The position numbers and the translations under genes are program-made. Of a stretch of 33,234 nt of DNA, positions 7,726 through 16,003 are shown piece by piece; positions within the stretch are counted from its first letter, which is position 1, and every line of letters starts with the position of its first letter. Below the pieces are notes generated by a model. It had not been told where the DNA came from. It did no database searches and saw only the letters and a list, made by a program, of their open reading frames with translations. Source of the stretch: JBHHYR01 sp046757585 (lineage in GTDB: Bacteria; Desulfobacterota; Binatia; HRBIN30); NCBI GenBank assembly GCA_046757585.1, contig JBHHYR010000020.1:1-33234 (forward strand), written 5' to 3'.

Positions 7726-8865
7726 TCACCCTCGCGCGGCGAAAATATGCACCCCGGCCGCACCGCCGAAGCCCTGGCAGTGCGTGAGCGCCAGGCCGGC
7801 GTTCGGTACTTGCCGCTCTCCCGACTCGCCCCGGAGCTGCTCCACCGCCTCGACTCCCTGGGCCACGCCGGTAGCGCCGAGGGGATGTCCCTTGGCCAGC
7901 AGTCCGCCGCTCGTGCTCACCTGCACCCGTGCTTGCGCGAGCCCTTGCTCGATGAAGCGCCCTCCGTCGCCGCGCGGGCACAGACCGAGATTCTCGTAGT
8001 GAATGATCTCGGCAATGGAGAAGCAGTCATGGAGCTCGACGCAATCGAGCTGCTCGGGTGCGATCCCGGCTTGCTCGTAGGCTGCCCGCATTGCACGCGT
8101 GTTGATCTCGGTGATGCCGGCCAGCGCATCACTCCCGACAAGCGGCGGGTCCGACTGGAGGACCGATGCAACAAGCCGGACCGGCTGGCGGGTTCCGCGT
8201 GCCACGTCGGCACTCGTGAGCACGGCGGCAGCCGCACCCGACGTCGTCGGGCAGCACATGAAGAGGCGGAGCGGCGCGGCGATCTCACGCGATGCCAAGA
8301 CATCGTCGACTGTGACCGGATCACGAAATTGCGCGCGCGGGTTCTTCGCCCCGTAGGCTCGATTCTTGACCGAGACCATTGCCATCTGCTCCACGGTCGT
8401 TCCGTAGCGGCGCGAGTGCTCGCGAAAGACTCCAGCAAACAGTGCTGGCAACGCCGGCCGCCCTTCCCGGGCGACGCCCGCGAGTCGCTCATCACCGCCA
8501 GTGGGGATGGCGCCCCGCCCCATGACCTCGAAGCCGACTGCCAGAGCGACCGTCGCCAGGCCGGAACCGACTGCCATCGCCGCAGCACGCAAAGCGGTGG
8601 TTCCACTGGCGCAGGCGTTTTCTACGTTGAAGATCGGGATGCCCGTCATTCCTAAGCCGTACAGCACCTTCTGGCCGGCGGTTGATCCCTGGAGCACATG
8701 GCCGCAATAGGCGATTTCCACCGCCTCGTAGTCGAGGCCTGCATCAGCCAGCGCGGCAGTCACTGCCTCACGCCCAAGCTCGGTGACACGCGTGCCCTCG
8801 TGTCGGCCGAACGCCGTCATGCCGACGCCCGCGACCCAAACCTCGTGGGAAAACGGATCAGGCAT
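7726..8865 (-). CDS. Thiolase-family protein (SCP2/archaeal type)
   Basis: This 379-residue thiolase-fold enzyme would cleave or form a C-C bond in a beta-ketoacyl-CoA. The nucleophilic Cys lies in NVENACASG (near residue 83), with HDCFSIAE, the GHPLGATG loop and HCQGFGG in the C-terminal half. This is the SCP2-thiolase pattern rather than that of classical FadA. The ATG at 8865 has GGAGGGG just upstream. Thiolases of this branch, and the Ltp2-like aldolases of steroid side-chain breakdown, often sit next to a small zinc-ribbon/OB-fold (DUF35) gene. None is present in the 51-base gap or among the close neighbours. It therefore probably acts as a stand-alone thiolase, but this is inference. 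Confidence 0.9.
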   Translation of the reverse strand: MPDPFSHEVWVAGVGMTAFGRHEGTRVTELGREAVTAALADAGLDYEAVEIAYCGHVLQGSTAGQKVLYGLGMTGIPIFNVENACASGTTALRAAAMAVGSGLATVALAVGFEVMGRGAIPTGGDERLAGVAREGRPALPALFAGVFREHSRRYGTTVEQMAMVSVKNRAYGAKNPRAQFRDPVTVDDVLASREIAAPLRLFMCCPTTSGAAAAVLTSADVARGTRQPVRLVASVLQSDPPLVGSDALAGITEINTRAMRAAYEQAGIAPEQLDCVELHDCFSIAEIIHYENLGLCPRGDGGRFIEQGLAQARVQVSTSGGLLAKGHPLGATGVAQGVEAVEQLRGESGERQVPNAGLALTHCQGFGGAAGVHIFAARG

Positions 8866-8916
8866 ACGACCCCTCCGCCCAACGCCGTCCGACGTTGCCG
8901 GTGACCGTCGGCCGCT

Positions 8917-9771
8917 TCATGACTCCGGCGCCTCGGACATTTCCTCCATGATGCGTTGGGTGATCTCGGTCACCTCGTCCCCGAAGATCGGTGGGATCTG
9001 GAGGGCACGGCCGAGGTACGCGAGTTCCGCCCACCGCCACGGGAGCGGCGCCGGTTCCTGCAGCATCCGCTCGCGCTTGAGCTGCTCGACCACGGCCGGA
9101 TCGCGCGGAAACGGGTCGCCGTGACGGTTCAGGAAGTAAAGCTCCTCGAAGCGAGGGCGGGGGCGCTGGCCACCCGCCTCCGGCGACTCAGCCGGGTAGC
9201 CGACTGTCTGGACAACCAGAATCTTGGTTTCGTCGGGCAGGCCGAGAGCGCGCCGCAGCTTCTTCTGTGCCGGAACGCCGAGAAGGCAGGTGCCAAGTCC
9301 CTGCTCGAAGGCAACCAGCGTGGCCTGAGCGATTCCCTGCCCGCAATCCATTTCGGTCACGCCACCGGATTTCATCGTCTCGGCCGCGGCATCGAAGAAG
9401 GGAATCAGCGTCTCATCCAGATAGCGGTGGCTCGCCTCACGGTCGACGCCGGCCGCACCCGCATCCACCAGCTCGTGTAGGCGTTCGCCCTGCCGGTGGA
9501 GTGCTCTCCAATCGACGTACCAGACGATCAGAACCGGGGCGAGACGGAGTTGGAAGCCTCCAATGGCGGCGCCAGCCGGGAGCGCGTCCAGCACCTGCTG
9601 GGGCGCAGTCGCCCGTTCGATGACCACTGCCCGCAGGGCTCTGACGTTGCCCCAGAACGACGACAGCGTCGCAGCCTCGAGCATTCTCTGGATCTTGTTT
9701 CGTTCTACCGGCTTGTACGGCAGGAGGAAACGGATCGATCGCCTGCGTCCGATCGTTTCTCGGAGCTCCAT
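8917..9771 (-). CDS. Nitroreductase-family FMN oxidoreductase
   Basis: A 284-residue protein beginning RETIGRRRSIRFLLPYKP, the arginine-rich FMN-phosphate-binding opening of the nitroreductase fold. It is followed by the helix KIQRMLEAATLSSFWGN, then EMDCGQGIAQATLVAFEQGLGTCLLG (near residue 145-170) and LGLPDETKILVVQTVGYPAE, all in family order. The start at 9771 has GGGGAG five bases upstream. It is longer than the usual ~200-residue members because of an insertion near residue 95-125 and a C-terminal tail of about 70 residues. Such enzymes use NAD(P)H to reduce quinones, nitro groups, enones or aromatic acyl-CoAs. Context next to CoA enzymes suggests a metabolic reductase, not detoxification, but this is open. 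Confidence 0.85.
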   Translation of the reverse strand: MELRETIGRRRSIRFLLPYKPVERNKIQRMLEAATLSSFWGNVRALRAVVIERATAPQQVLDALPAGAAIGGFQLRLAPVLIVWYVDWRALHRQGERLHELVDAGAAGVDREASHRYLDETLIPFFDAAAETMKSGGVTEMDCGQGIAQATLVAFEQGLGTCLLGVPAQKKLRRALGLPDETKILVVQTVGYPAESPEAGGQRPRPRFEELYFLNRHGDPFPRDPAVVEQLKRERMLQEPAPLPWRWAELAYLGRALQIPPIFGDEVTEITQRIMEEMSEAPES

Positions 9772-9866
9772 CGTATCTCCCCTCTGGCAGTGGAATCACG
9801 GCCCGACGCCTCCACCGCGCACAGACCGTAGCCCCGTCGACCCGGCGGTGCGACGAAATCGGTCAC

Positions 9867-9896
9867 CCAAAAGGCTGACTTCGATCACTCTTTTGG
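9867..9896 (-). terminator. Inverted repeat downstream of the hydroxyacid dehydrogenase gene
   Basis: CCAAAAG (9867-9873) and CTTTTGG (9890-9896) are perfect arms around a 16-base loop, within the 201-base gap between two minus-strand genes. Read on the minus strand it follows the dehydrogenase stop by about 80 bases. A terminator is possible, but the A/T lies inside the stem with no trailing T run, so an operator for the nitroreductase-thiolase block is equally likely. Confidence 0.3.
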
Positions 9897-9972
9897 TGCG
9901 TGGTGCCGGTATGCGGGTGCAGCGGGTAAGGTTGGTACTGGTGAACGGCGAAATCGCCCGCCGGGCGGCCCG

Positions 9973-10992
9973 TCAGCGGGCGTCGGGCTCCGTCTGCACG
10001 TCGTGCGGCGGCTCTCCGCGAGCCACCCGTTTGCAGTTGTCGAGCGCCGCCGCGACGATCCGCATCACCGACTCGGCCGTGACGCCGGCCATGTGCGGGG
10101 AGAGGACGCAGTTGGGTGCCTGGCGCAGTGGATTGTCGGCGGGCGGCGGTTCCGGGTCGAACACGTCAATTGCGGCCGCCCCGATCCGCCCTGCTCGGAG
10201 GGCCGCCGCCAGCGCCGCGGCATCAACCAGGGCGCCGCGCGCTGTGTTGACGAGCACTGCCTGCCGTTTCATGAGCGAGAGCTTGCGCTCACCGATCAGG
10301 CCGCGTGTCTGCGGCGTGAGCGGTAGGTGCAGCGATACGATGTCGCTTTCGCACAGCAGCGCATCGAGGTCTCGGAACTCCACGTCAAGCTGCGCCTCGG
10401 TCGCGACCTCAAGGCGGGCGGCGTTGTTGTAGACGACCCGCATGTCGAACGCTCGGGCGCGCTTCGCCACCTCGCGACCGATGCCGCCGAAGCCGACGAT
10501 CCCCAGGGTCTTGCCGGCAAGCTCGAAAACCCCGTGCTGCAACATCCCAAGATTGCCCCAACCGCCGGCGCGCACCAGGCCGTCGCCGTCGATAATCCGC
10601 CGGCTCGCCACGCCGGCGAGCAGTATCGTCATCTCGGCCACGGTATGCGCCTCGGCACCGGAGGAGGCGACTGTTGCGACGGGCACGCCAGCGGCGCGCG
10701 CGTGCTCGATATGGATGTGGTCGACGCCATGCCCGGGGACCTGGATGAGCCTGAGCTTGGGCGCTCGTGTGATCAAGCGCGCGTCAATCGCGGCCGGCGG
10801 TGGCGCAACGACGAACTCCACCTGAGCGGCGACGTCGTCGGGGATGTCGTCCTGACCGCGAAAGCCTTTGACGGTCCATCCTTCGCCCAGCAGGCTGCCG
10901 TAAAAGGCGGACCCCAACGATGGGTCCGATGGTGGCGGGATCAACGCGACGAGCAGCACAGGCATCTCCCGCGGGTCGGATGATGAGCACAA
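9973..10992 (-). CDS. D-2-hydroxyacid dehydrogenase (NAD-dependent)
   Basis: Up to 339 residues, of the D-isomer-specific 2-hydroxyacid dehydrogenase family, which interconvert 2-keto and D-2-hydroxy acids. The Rossmann signature GIVGFGGIG is near residue 165, and the catalytic trio is recognisable as Arg in NTARGALVD, Glu in DVFDPEPP and His in LSPHMAGVTAES. Two starts are possible. TTG 10992 has a good GAGGAG six bases upstream; ATG 10965 (MPVLLVALIPPP) begins at the conserved domain but its GGGAG abuts the codon. I keep TTG. The gene is 84 bases from the SDR upstream. Phosphoglycerate dehydrogenase-like and glyoxylate-reductase-like roles cannot be separated by reading. Confidence 0.88.
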   Translation of the reverse strand: MCSSSDPREMPVLLVALIPPPSDPSLGSAFYGSLLGEGWTVKGFRGQDDIPDDVAAQVEFVVAPPPAAIDARLITRAPKLRLIQVPGHGVDHIHIEHARAAGVPVATVASSGAEAHTVAEMTILLAGVASRRIIDGDGLVRAGGWGNLGMLQHGVFELAGKTLGIVGFGGIGREVAKRARAFDMRVVYNNAARLEVATEAQLDVEFRDLDALLCESDIVSLHLPLTPQTRGLIGERKLSLMKRQAVLVNTARGALVDAAALAAALRAGRIGAAAIDVFDPEPPPADNPLRQAPNCVLSPHMAGVTAESVMRIVAAALDNCKRVARGEPPHDVQTEPDAR

Positions 10993-11076
10993 ATCGTGCT
11001 CCTCGACCGGAAGTCAATCTCCTGGGTTCGCGGCTGACCGCACCCCGCGCATTCGATCGAGCACAGCTCACTCGTT

Positions 11077-11841
11077 TCAGGCAATCGATGCGCCCCCATC
11101 GACGATGAACGTCTGGCCAGTCACGAACCGCGACTCGTCAGAGGCGAGGTAGAGAGCGCAGTAGGCGATATCTTCCGGGTCGCCAATGCGGCGCAGTGGC
11201 GCAAGGTTCTCCATGAACTGGCGGACCTCCGGGTTCTCGTAGTTGTCCGACATGTTGGTGCGCACCGCGCCGGGCAGGATGACGTTCACCCGCACCTGGT
11301 CAGGCCCGTAGGCTGCAGCCATGGCTCGAGTGAGGGCGGTGATCGCTCCCTTGGCGGCGGTGTACGTGTGAATGGGGTAGCTGCTGCCGCGCACCGCGGC
11401 GATGGAGGCGGTGCTCAAGACCGATCCACCCCCGCGCTTTACCATTTCCGGGATGGCGTGCTTGCAGCCGAGAAAAACGCCGGCGAGGTTGATGGACAGC
11501 ATGTAGTTCCAGTTCTCCAGGGTCTGCTCCGTGACATAGTTCTCGACGCCTTGGTGCAGGCCGTCGATGGCCGCGTTGTTGTAGACAAAGTCGAGGCGGC
11601 CGAACTGCTCCAGGCAGGCGTGGATCATCGCTTGCACTTGGTCCTCCCGAGAGATGTCGGTGTGCGCGAGAGCTGCCTGGCCGCCTCCGGCGCGGATCAT
11701 CCGGACTGTTTCTTCCGCCCGCTCGCGGTTCCAGTCGGCTACGATGACGTTGGCACCTTCTCGTGCGAAAAGGATGGCACTCGCCCGCCCAATGCCCGAC
11801 CCGCCTCCGGTAATCACACCGGCCTTGCCGCCGAGCCTCAT
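11077..11841 (-). CDS. Short-chain dehydrogenase/reductase (classical SDR)
   Basis: A 254-residue classical SDR. The cofactor motif is TGGGSGIG at residues 11-18, with Asp after the second strand (VIVADWN) favouring NAD(H). NNAA follows near 88, the catalytic Ser in LSTASIAAV, and YTAAK (Tyr and Lys near 157-161). The C-terminus ends VDGGASIA, as in FabG-like enzymes. It would oxidise or reduce a hydroxyl/keto group, perhaps the beta-hydroxyacyl step for the CoA enzymes downstream. That role is suggested only by position. Confidence 0.9.
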   Translation of the reverse strand: MRLGGKAGVITGGGSGIGRASAILFAREGANVIVADWNRERAEETVRMIRAGGGQAALAHTDISREDQVQAMIHACLEQFGRLDFVYNNAAIDGLHQGVENYVTEQTLENWNYMLSINLAGVFLGCKHAIPEMVKRGGGSVLSTASIAAVRGSSYPIHTYTAAKGAITALTRAMAAAYGPDQVRVNVILPGAVRTNMSDNYENPEVRQFMENLAPLRRIGDPEDIAYCALYLASDESRFVTGQTFIVDGGASIA

Positions 11842-11944
11842 GCCTTGCCCTGTACGGCGAGAGCCACGCGACCGTGCATGGCCGGTTCAGTAGTCCTGTC
11901 GACAGACCACTGTCAAGGCACCGTGTGCGGCGTCTGCTGCACTT

Positions 11945-14281
11945 TCACGAGGCCGCCGTGAGCGACTGGTCGGGGCCTACAGCTGCTGGCTCGGCGGGGC
12001 GGAAAATGAACCCTGGCCGGAGCAGCAGTACGAGCGCCGGGAGAAGAGTGAGCGCCGTCAGGGAACTCACGATCATCGTCGCGGGAATGAACAGGCCCAT
12101 CAGGCGAAGGCCATAGAAATCCGACGGGATGCTGACGGCGAAACCCGCGCTCATCGCCACCGCGACGAACAGTACGGCACGGCCTGAAGTTTCCATCGTG
12201 GTGTGTAACGCCTGGCCGAAGTCTCGCGTAGCGTGGAACTCCTCGCGGAGACGGTACAGGAAGTATATCGCGTAGTCCGCTCCGATGCCGACGTTGATGG
12301 CCGCGATGGAAGCGCCGACCAGATCGAACGCTACCCGGGACCAGGAAAACAGGCCAAGGTTCACGATCAGGGCCATGACGATCGGCGCGGCGACATAGGC
12401 CCCCCCGAGAATCGTACGAAGCAGCAGACTTGCGACCACAATGATCACGAGGAGCACGATGATGATATTCAGGATCTTCCCCTTCACGGTATGTTCGTTC
12501 AGGGCGAGGATCGTGGGTCCAAATCCACCTGCGACCGAGACACGAATTGCGCGCGGCGGGTTCTTCTTCAGATACTGCTGCAGGCGATCGATCACGCGCC
12601 GAGTGGAGGCGGATTCCTCGCGGTTGAGGAACCCTCGAACCACGGCGTGACTGCGGGGTCGGTTGACGAATCGTTCGAACGCCGGGGAATCCGCGAGAAA
12701 GAAAAGCTGTGAAATGAGGCGCGCGTCATCCGGGAGGCCGCCCGCCGCTTCCTCCGGGGCAAACACTTCGTAGGTTCTCTGGAGAATGTCGGCGAGCGAC
12801 GAGGCACGACCGACGTCCGGATCCGCCGCCATGGTTCGGGTCAGGCCGCGCATCAACCGAATCGCCTCGGGGCTTTTCATCGACCCTGGGTTACCTTCGA
12901 GAAGGATGGTGAGCGTCGTCGTGCTAGGAAAATGTTTCTCGAAAACCCCGAGGTCCCGGCCGACCGGTGTCGTCCTCGAGCGGTAGTTCCGCACGATGAA
13001 GTCCATGGTGAGCCTCGGGTATCCCGCGGCCGCCACGAGCGCCAGAACCACGAAGGAAGCAACCACGTAGCGCGGATGCCTCGATGCCCCAGCCTCCAAT
13101 GGCCGGAGGAGAAGCCCGAGCCCATTCGAAAGACGCCCTTCCCCCCCCCTGCGCTCCCGGCGCGCGGGCCAGAGGGCTCGCAGAGCGATCATGAAGGTCA
13201 TCTCGAGAATCACCGCGGCGAAGATTCCGCAGGCCACGCCCAACCCGAAATACATCAGCGTGGGAATGCCCAGGATCGAGAGAGCCGCAAACCCAGAGCC
13301 GGCGGTGGCCCCAGCCGCCATCATGACGACCCCAATGCGGCTGGTCGATTCGATGACTGCTGCCTCGCGATTGCCAAAACGCCACAGGTCCTCGTAGTAG
13401 CGCTTGAGCATTTGGGTGGAGTGGCCCGCTGCAACCGTCAGGACCATCACGGGCACGGCCGCAGTCCAGGCGTTCATCGGGATCCCCACATGCCCCATGA
13501 AACCCATGGCCCACGCGGTGGAGAGCAGTGCCGTCGCGCCGGGGATGATCACCCCCTGAAGCTGACCGAAGGCGAGGTAGAGCACGAGAAGGATCGCCAC
13601 GACGGTAGCGGCGAAGTAGAGCTTCTGCCGCCGCAGCACCACCGCCTCTGAAGTCTCGAAGATCGGCGAGCCGGTGATCGCGATGCGGAGGTCGGGGGAC
13701 TGGTACTTGGCGACCGCCGTCTCGACTGCGGCGCTGATCTGCGCGTCGGGCACGTCGTCGTAGAAATCCGCAAGGACCATTGCTGCCCGCCCATCCTCGC
13801 TGACCACGGTGCCGCGGAAGAGCGGCTCCCCCTGGTACAGCTCGCGGAGTGCCGTGATCCCAGCCTCATCCTGCGGAACGTCACGCATCAAGTAATCGAC
13901 GGCCAGAGCACCGCCTTGGTTCTTCGGGACACGCACGTACGGAGAGGAAAGACTGACCACGTTCTGCCGAATGATGCCGGGCGCATTCAGGAGATCGAGC
14001 GTGAGATCATGAATGACCTGGAGCACATCCTGGCGCCAGATGCTGCCCGACTGCGGCACGACAGCGATGGCCACGAAGTTCTTGCCACCAAACTCGGTGC
14101 GGATCTTGCGGTCGATGATCACATAAGGGTTGTCAGCGGGAAGCTGCTTTTCGTTGTCAAGATCCACGACCAGACGCGCCATTCCAGAGACCACCACCCC
14201 GGTGATGACCAGGGAACTCGCAAGCACCATCCACGCGTGGCGAACGACGAATGCGGCATAGTGCTTCAAGAAAGATTGCAT
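11945..14281 (-). CDS. MMPL/RND-superfamily exporter
   Basis: A 778-residue polytopic protein with two similar halves. Each has one N-terminal membrane helix, a large periplasmic loop (VDLDNEKQLPADNP in the first, VRNYRSRTTPVGRD in the second) and a block of five further helices, so 12 in total. The second half carries INVGIGADYAIYFLYRLREEF, the Asp-Tyr proton-relay motif of MmpL/HAE3 transporters; the first has GHSTQMLKRYYEDL at the equivalent place. Homologues move lipids, hopanoids or other hydrophobic molecules out of the inner membrane. No adaptor or outer-membrane channel gene is adjacent, but the DUF1329 protein at 17835 is a frequent companion of this transporter type. A run of nine G lies in the central cytoplasmic linker (13141-13149). 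Confidence 0.92.
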   Translation of the reverse strand: MQSFLKHYAAFVVRHAWMVLASSLVITGVVVSGMARLVVDLDNEKQLPADNPYVIIDRKIRTEFGGKNFVAIAVVPQSGSIWRQDVLQVIHDLTLDLLNAPGIIRQNVVSLSSPYVRVPKNQGGALAVDYLMRDVPQDEAGITALRELYQGEPLFRGTVVSEDGRAAMVLADFYDDVPDAQISAAVETAVAKYQSPDLRIAITGSPIFETSEAVVLRRQKLYFAATVVAILLVLYLAFGQLQGVIIPGATALLSTAWAMGFMGHVGIPMNAWTAAVPVMVLTVAAGHSTQMLKRYYEDLWRFGNREAAVIESTSRIGVVMMAAGATAGSGFAALSILGIPTLMYFGLGVACGIFAAVILEMTFMIALRALWPARRERRGGEGRLSNGLGLLLRPLEAGASRHPRYVVASFVVLALVAAAGYPRLTMDFIVRNYRSRTTPVGRDLGVFEKHFPSTTTLTILLEGNPGSMKSPEAIRLMRGLTRTMAADPDVGRASSLADILQRTYEVFAPEEAAGGLPDDARLISQLFFLADSPAFERFVNRPRSHAVVRGFLNREESASTRRVIDRLQQYLKKNPPRAIRVSVAGGFGPTILALNEHTVKGKILNIIIVLLVIIVVASLLLRTILGGAYVAAPIVMALIVNLGLFSWSRVAFDLVGASIAAINVGIGADYAIYFLYRLREEFHATRDFGQALHTTMETSGRAVLFVAVAMSAGFAVSIPSDFYGLRLMGLFIPATMIVSSLTALTLLPALVLLLRPGFIFRPAEPAAVGPDQSLTAAS

Positions 14282-14621
14282 GCAGCGATTTTCTCGATCG
14301 GTGTCTCCGACTGGTGCATCAGTCCGGCCATCCTGCTCCCCGTTCCTGCCGCTCCGTCACCCGCCGGTGCCCTTCAGGACGAGCTGCCGATCGGTGAGCG
14401 TCTCCGGCGACCTACAGTACCCCCAATACCCCACTGCTGCCATGGGAGGTATGATACGTGTCACCTCCCACCTTGCAGCTTCCACTCGACTGGCCAAAGC
14501 GTGATAGCCGTTGAGGCGGGAACGGTCGGTTCACGTAGAGCCTCCGCTCCTAATGTTCATGCTGCCACCAATGCGGGGAACGCCCGGCACCTCTTCGCTC
14601 TGTGCTCTCGTGCCTGCGGTG
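14282..14621. other. 340-bp intergenic region between exporter and radical SAM block
   Basis: No gene is supported on either strand. The main structure is the 28-base inverted repeat at 14443-14470, described separately. The region separates two tandem minus-strand blocks, so it could hold the terminator of the radical SAM block and the promoter/operator of the exporter-SDR-dehydrogenase block. On the minus strand TATCAT (14456-14451) inside the repeat resembles a -10 box, but no good -35 is found at 16-18 bases. Confidence 0.5.
14443..14470. promoter_or_regulatory. Perfect 8-bp inverted repeat, candidate operator
   Basis: TGGGAGGT (14443-14450) and ACCTCCCA (14463-14470) are exact reverse complements separated by 12 bases. 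This is the size and spacing of a dimeric regulator site, for example TetR-type. It lies 160 bases upstream of the exporter start. The alternative is a terminator for the radical SAM gene, but there is no T tract on the minus strand after the second arm. Confidence 0.4.
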
Positions 14622-15926
14622 TTACTCCTGGCCGTCCAGGAGCCGCGGAAAGTCCCGCGGGATGGTATACACGCCGCACTTGTAGCACCCGGCATTCAGC
14701 CCCACGTCGTAGGTCAGGTTGTACTTCTTCTGCAGGTGGTACAGCTCCAACCCCAACGAGAGATAATAGTATGTTCCGGGCGTTGTCTTGTTTTCCCACG
14801 CCGAGCCCGGCGCGATCGTCCAGGGGCTAAACGAGGGGCGAATATCGTGCCGGCACAGCCAGGCAAATCCATCCACCGTGGACTCCATCGCCTGTGCTTC
14901 GTGCGCGAAGCCCTCGGGAGCAGCCGTTTCGACACCGGCAACCAGGTTCGTGGTTGCGTTTCCGCGGCCAAAGATTTCCGCTGCCCGGCACATGTTCTCC
15001 AACCACCGGTCCCGGCCCACGTGCCTGGCTTTTCCCGGACAAACCACAGGGAACAGCTTTTCGTCCCACACTTCGATCGGGTGGGAAATCTGGATCGTTC
15101 CCTCCCCCGCCTCCCAGAGCCTGCGGGCATCCGCTTCGTCGAACGCCTGGGAGGCGATGAGAAACGGTTGCCCCTGGTATCCGTCCGCGCGGCGCAGGGC
15201 GGTGACAAGCTGGACGAAGTATTCGGCTTCCTGACCCCGGTCGAGCATTCCGCCCCCACTGAGGCAGAAATGCTGGATGTTTCCCTCTGCCGCTGCCGTG
15301 TCAAAGGTCTCCACGACGCGCTCGAGGTCGCGCGCAGAGCGTTTTCCCATTCCCAGCGCCCGATTCTTGTCCTGGGTGGGCACGATGGTGCAGAACCTGC
15401 ACTGCTCACCTGTCGTGAAGTATTGGCAGAAGGAGAGGTTCAACACGGAAAAGACGCACTCTCCGTTTCCTCCCGCGACCTTGCACATCAGGGCGCCGTC
15501 GCGCGTGCGCCGGGTAAACCATTGGGGCCGCGGAGTGAAGAGGACCGGCTCGATGGCTTTCCCGTTCCGGTACAGGAAGTACTTTCCATCTCCCTCGTAG
15601 CGGATTTCGTACGGGCTTTCAGAGTCCAGCTTGATCAGCACGTTCGTGCCATCGGCCAGACAGAAGGTCTGCGGAACCGTGATCCAACCCTCGGTAACGT
15701 CTTCCTTTCTGTGCACGTCATCATGGTCCCACTCGAAAATGAAATGGATCTGTGGCAGAGCCCACTTGCCAATCCTTGTGAGCTCGGGGGTATAGCGCAC
15801 CCCTTCTCGGAGCACATCCGCCTTCAGCACGATGCTGTGGGGAATGTCGGGCAACCTCTGCTGAAGCTCCTCGAGCCGCTCCGTGCCGTCACTGGCCACT
15901 TTCTCTCGAAGTGCGGTCTCTGGCAT
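14622..15926 (-). CDS. Radical SAM protein, CX8CX2C family (paralogue 1)
   Basis: 434 residues from ATG 15926, chosen because GGAGGAG lies nine bases upstream. Residues 1-160 form the N-terminal domain shared by the paralogues, with blocks VLKADVLREGV, IGKWALPQ, SPYEIRY and FTPRPQWFTRRTRDGALMCKV. The 4Fe-4S ligands are Cys167, Cys176 and Cys179, spaced CX8CX2C instead of the canonical CX3CX2C. They are followed by CLSGGGMLDRG, matching the Gly-rich SAM-binding strand, and by IEVWDEKLFPVVCPGKARHVGRDRW. A CYKC pair close to the C-terminus could bind a second metal site. There is no B12-binding domain and no precursor-peptide gene nearby. The enzyme should cleave SAM to the 5'-deoxyadenosyl radical. 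The substrate is unknown. Confidence 0.85.
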   Translation of the reverse strand: MPETALREKVASDGTERLEELQQRLPDIPHSIVLKADVLREGVRYTPELTRIGKWALPQIHFIFEWDHDDVHRKEDVTEGWITVPQTFCLADGTNVLIKLDSESPYEIRYEGDGKYFLYRNGKAIEPVLFTPRPQWFTRRTRDGALMCKVAGGNGECVFSVLNLSFCQYFTTGEQCRFCTIVPTQDKNRALGMGKRSARDLERVVETFDTAAAEGNIQHFCLSGGGMLDRGQEAEYFVQLVTALRRADGYQGQPFLIASQAFDEADARRLWEAGEGTIQISHPIEVWDEKLFPVVCPGKARHVGRDRWLENMCRAAEIFGRGNATTNLVAGVETAAPEGFAHEAQAMESTVDGFAWLCRHDIRPSFSPWTIAPGSAWENKTTPGTYYYLSLGLELYHLQKKYNLTYDVGLNAGCYKCGVYTIPRDFPRLLDGQE

Positions 15927-16003
15927 CGTCGATTTCTCCTCCGTGGGCACTTTGCACGAGAGTGCACCGTGCACCGCAAGTTCCGGCCCTGTCGGAACGG
16001 CGC

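Noticed and set aside
12932..13651. Plus-strand open frame of about 239 codons
   Set aside because: It is antisense to the MMPL exporter and His/Arg/Pro-rich without any recognisable motif, a typical shadow in GC-rich DNA. The same applies to plus-strand frames at 3277-4020 and 7747-8655.
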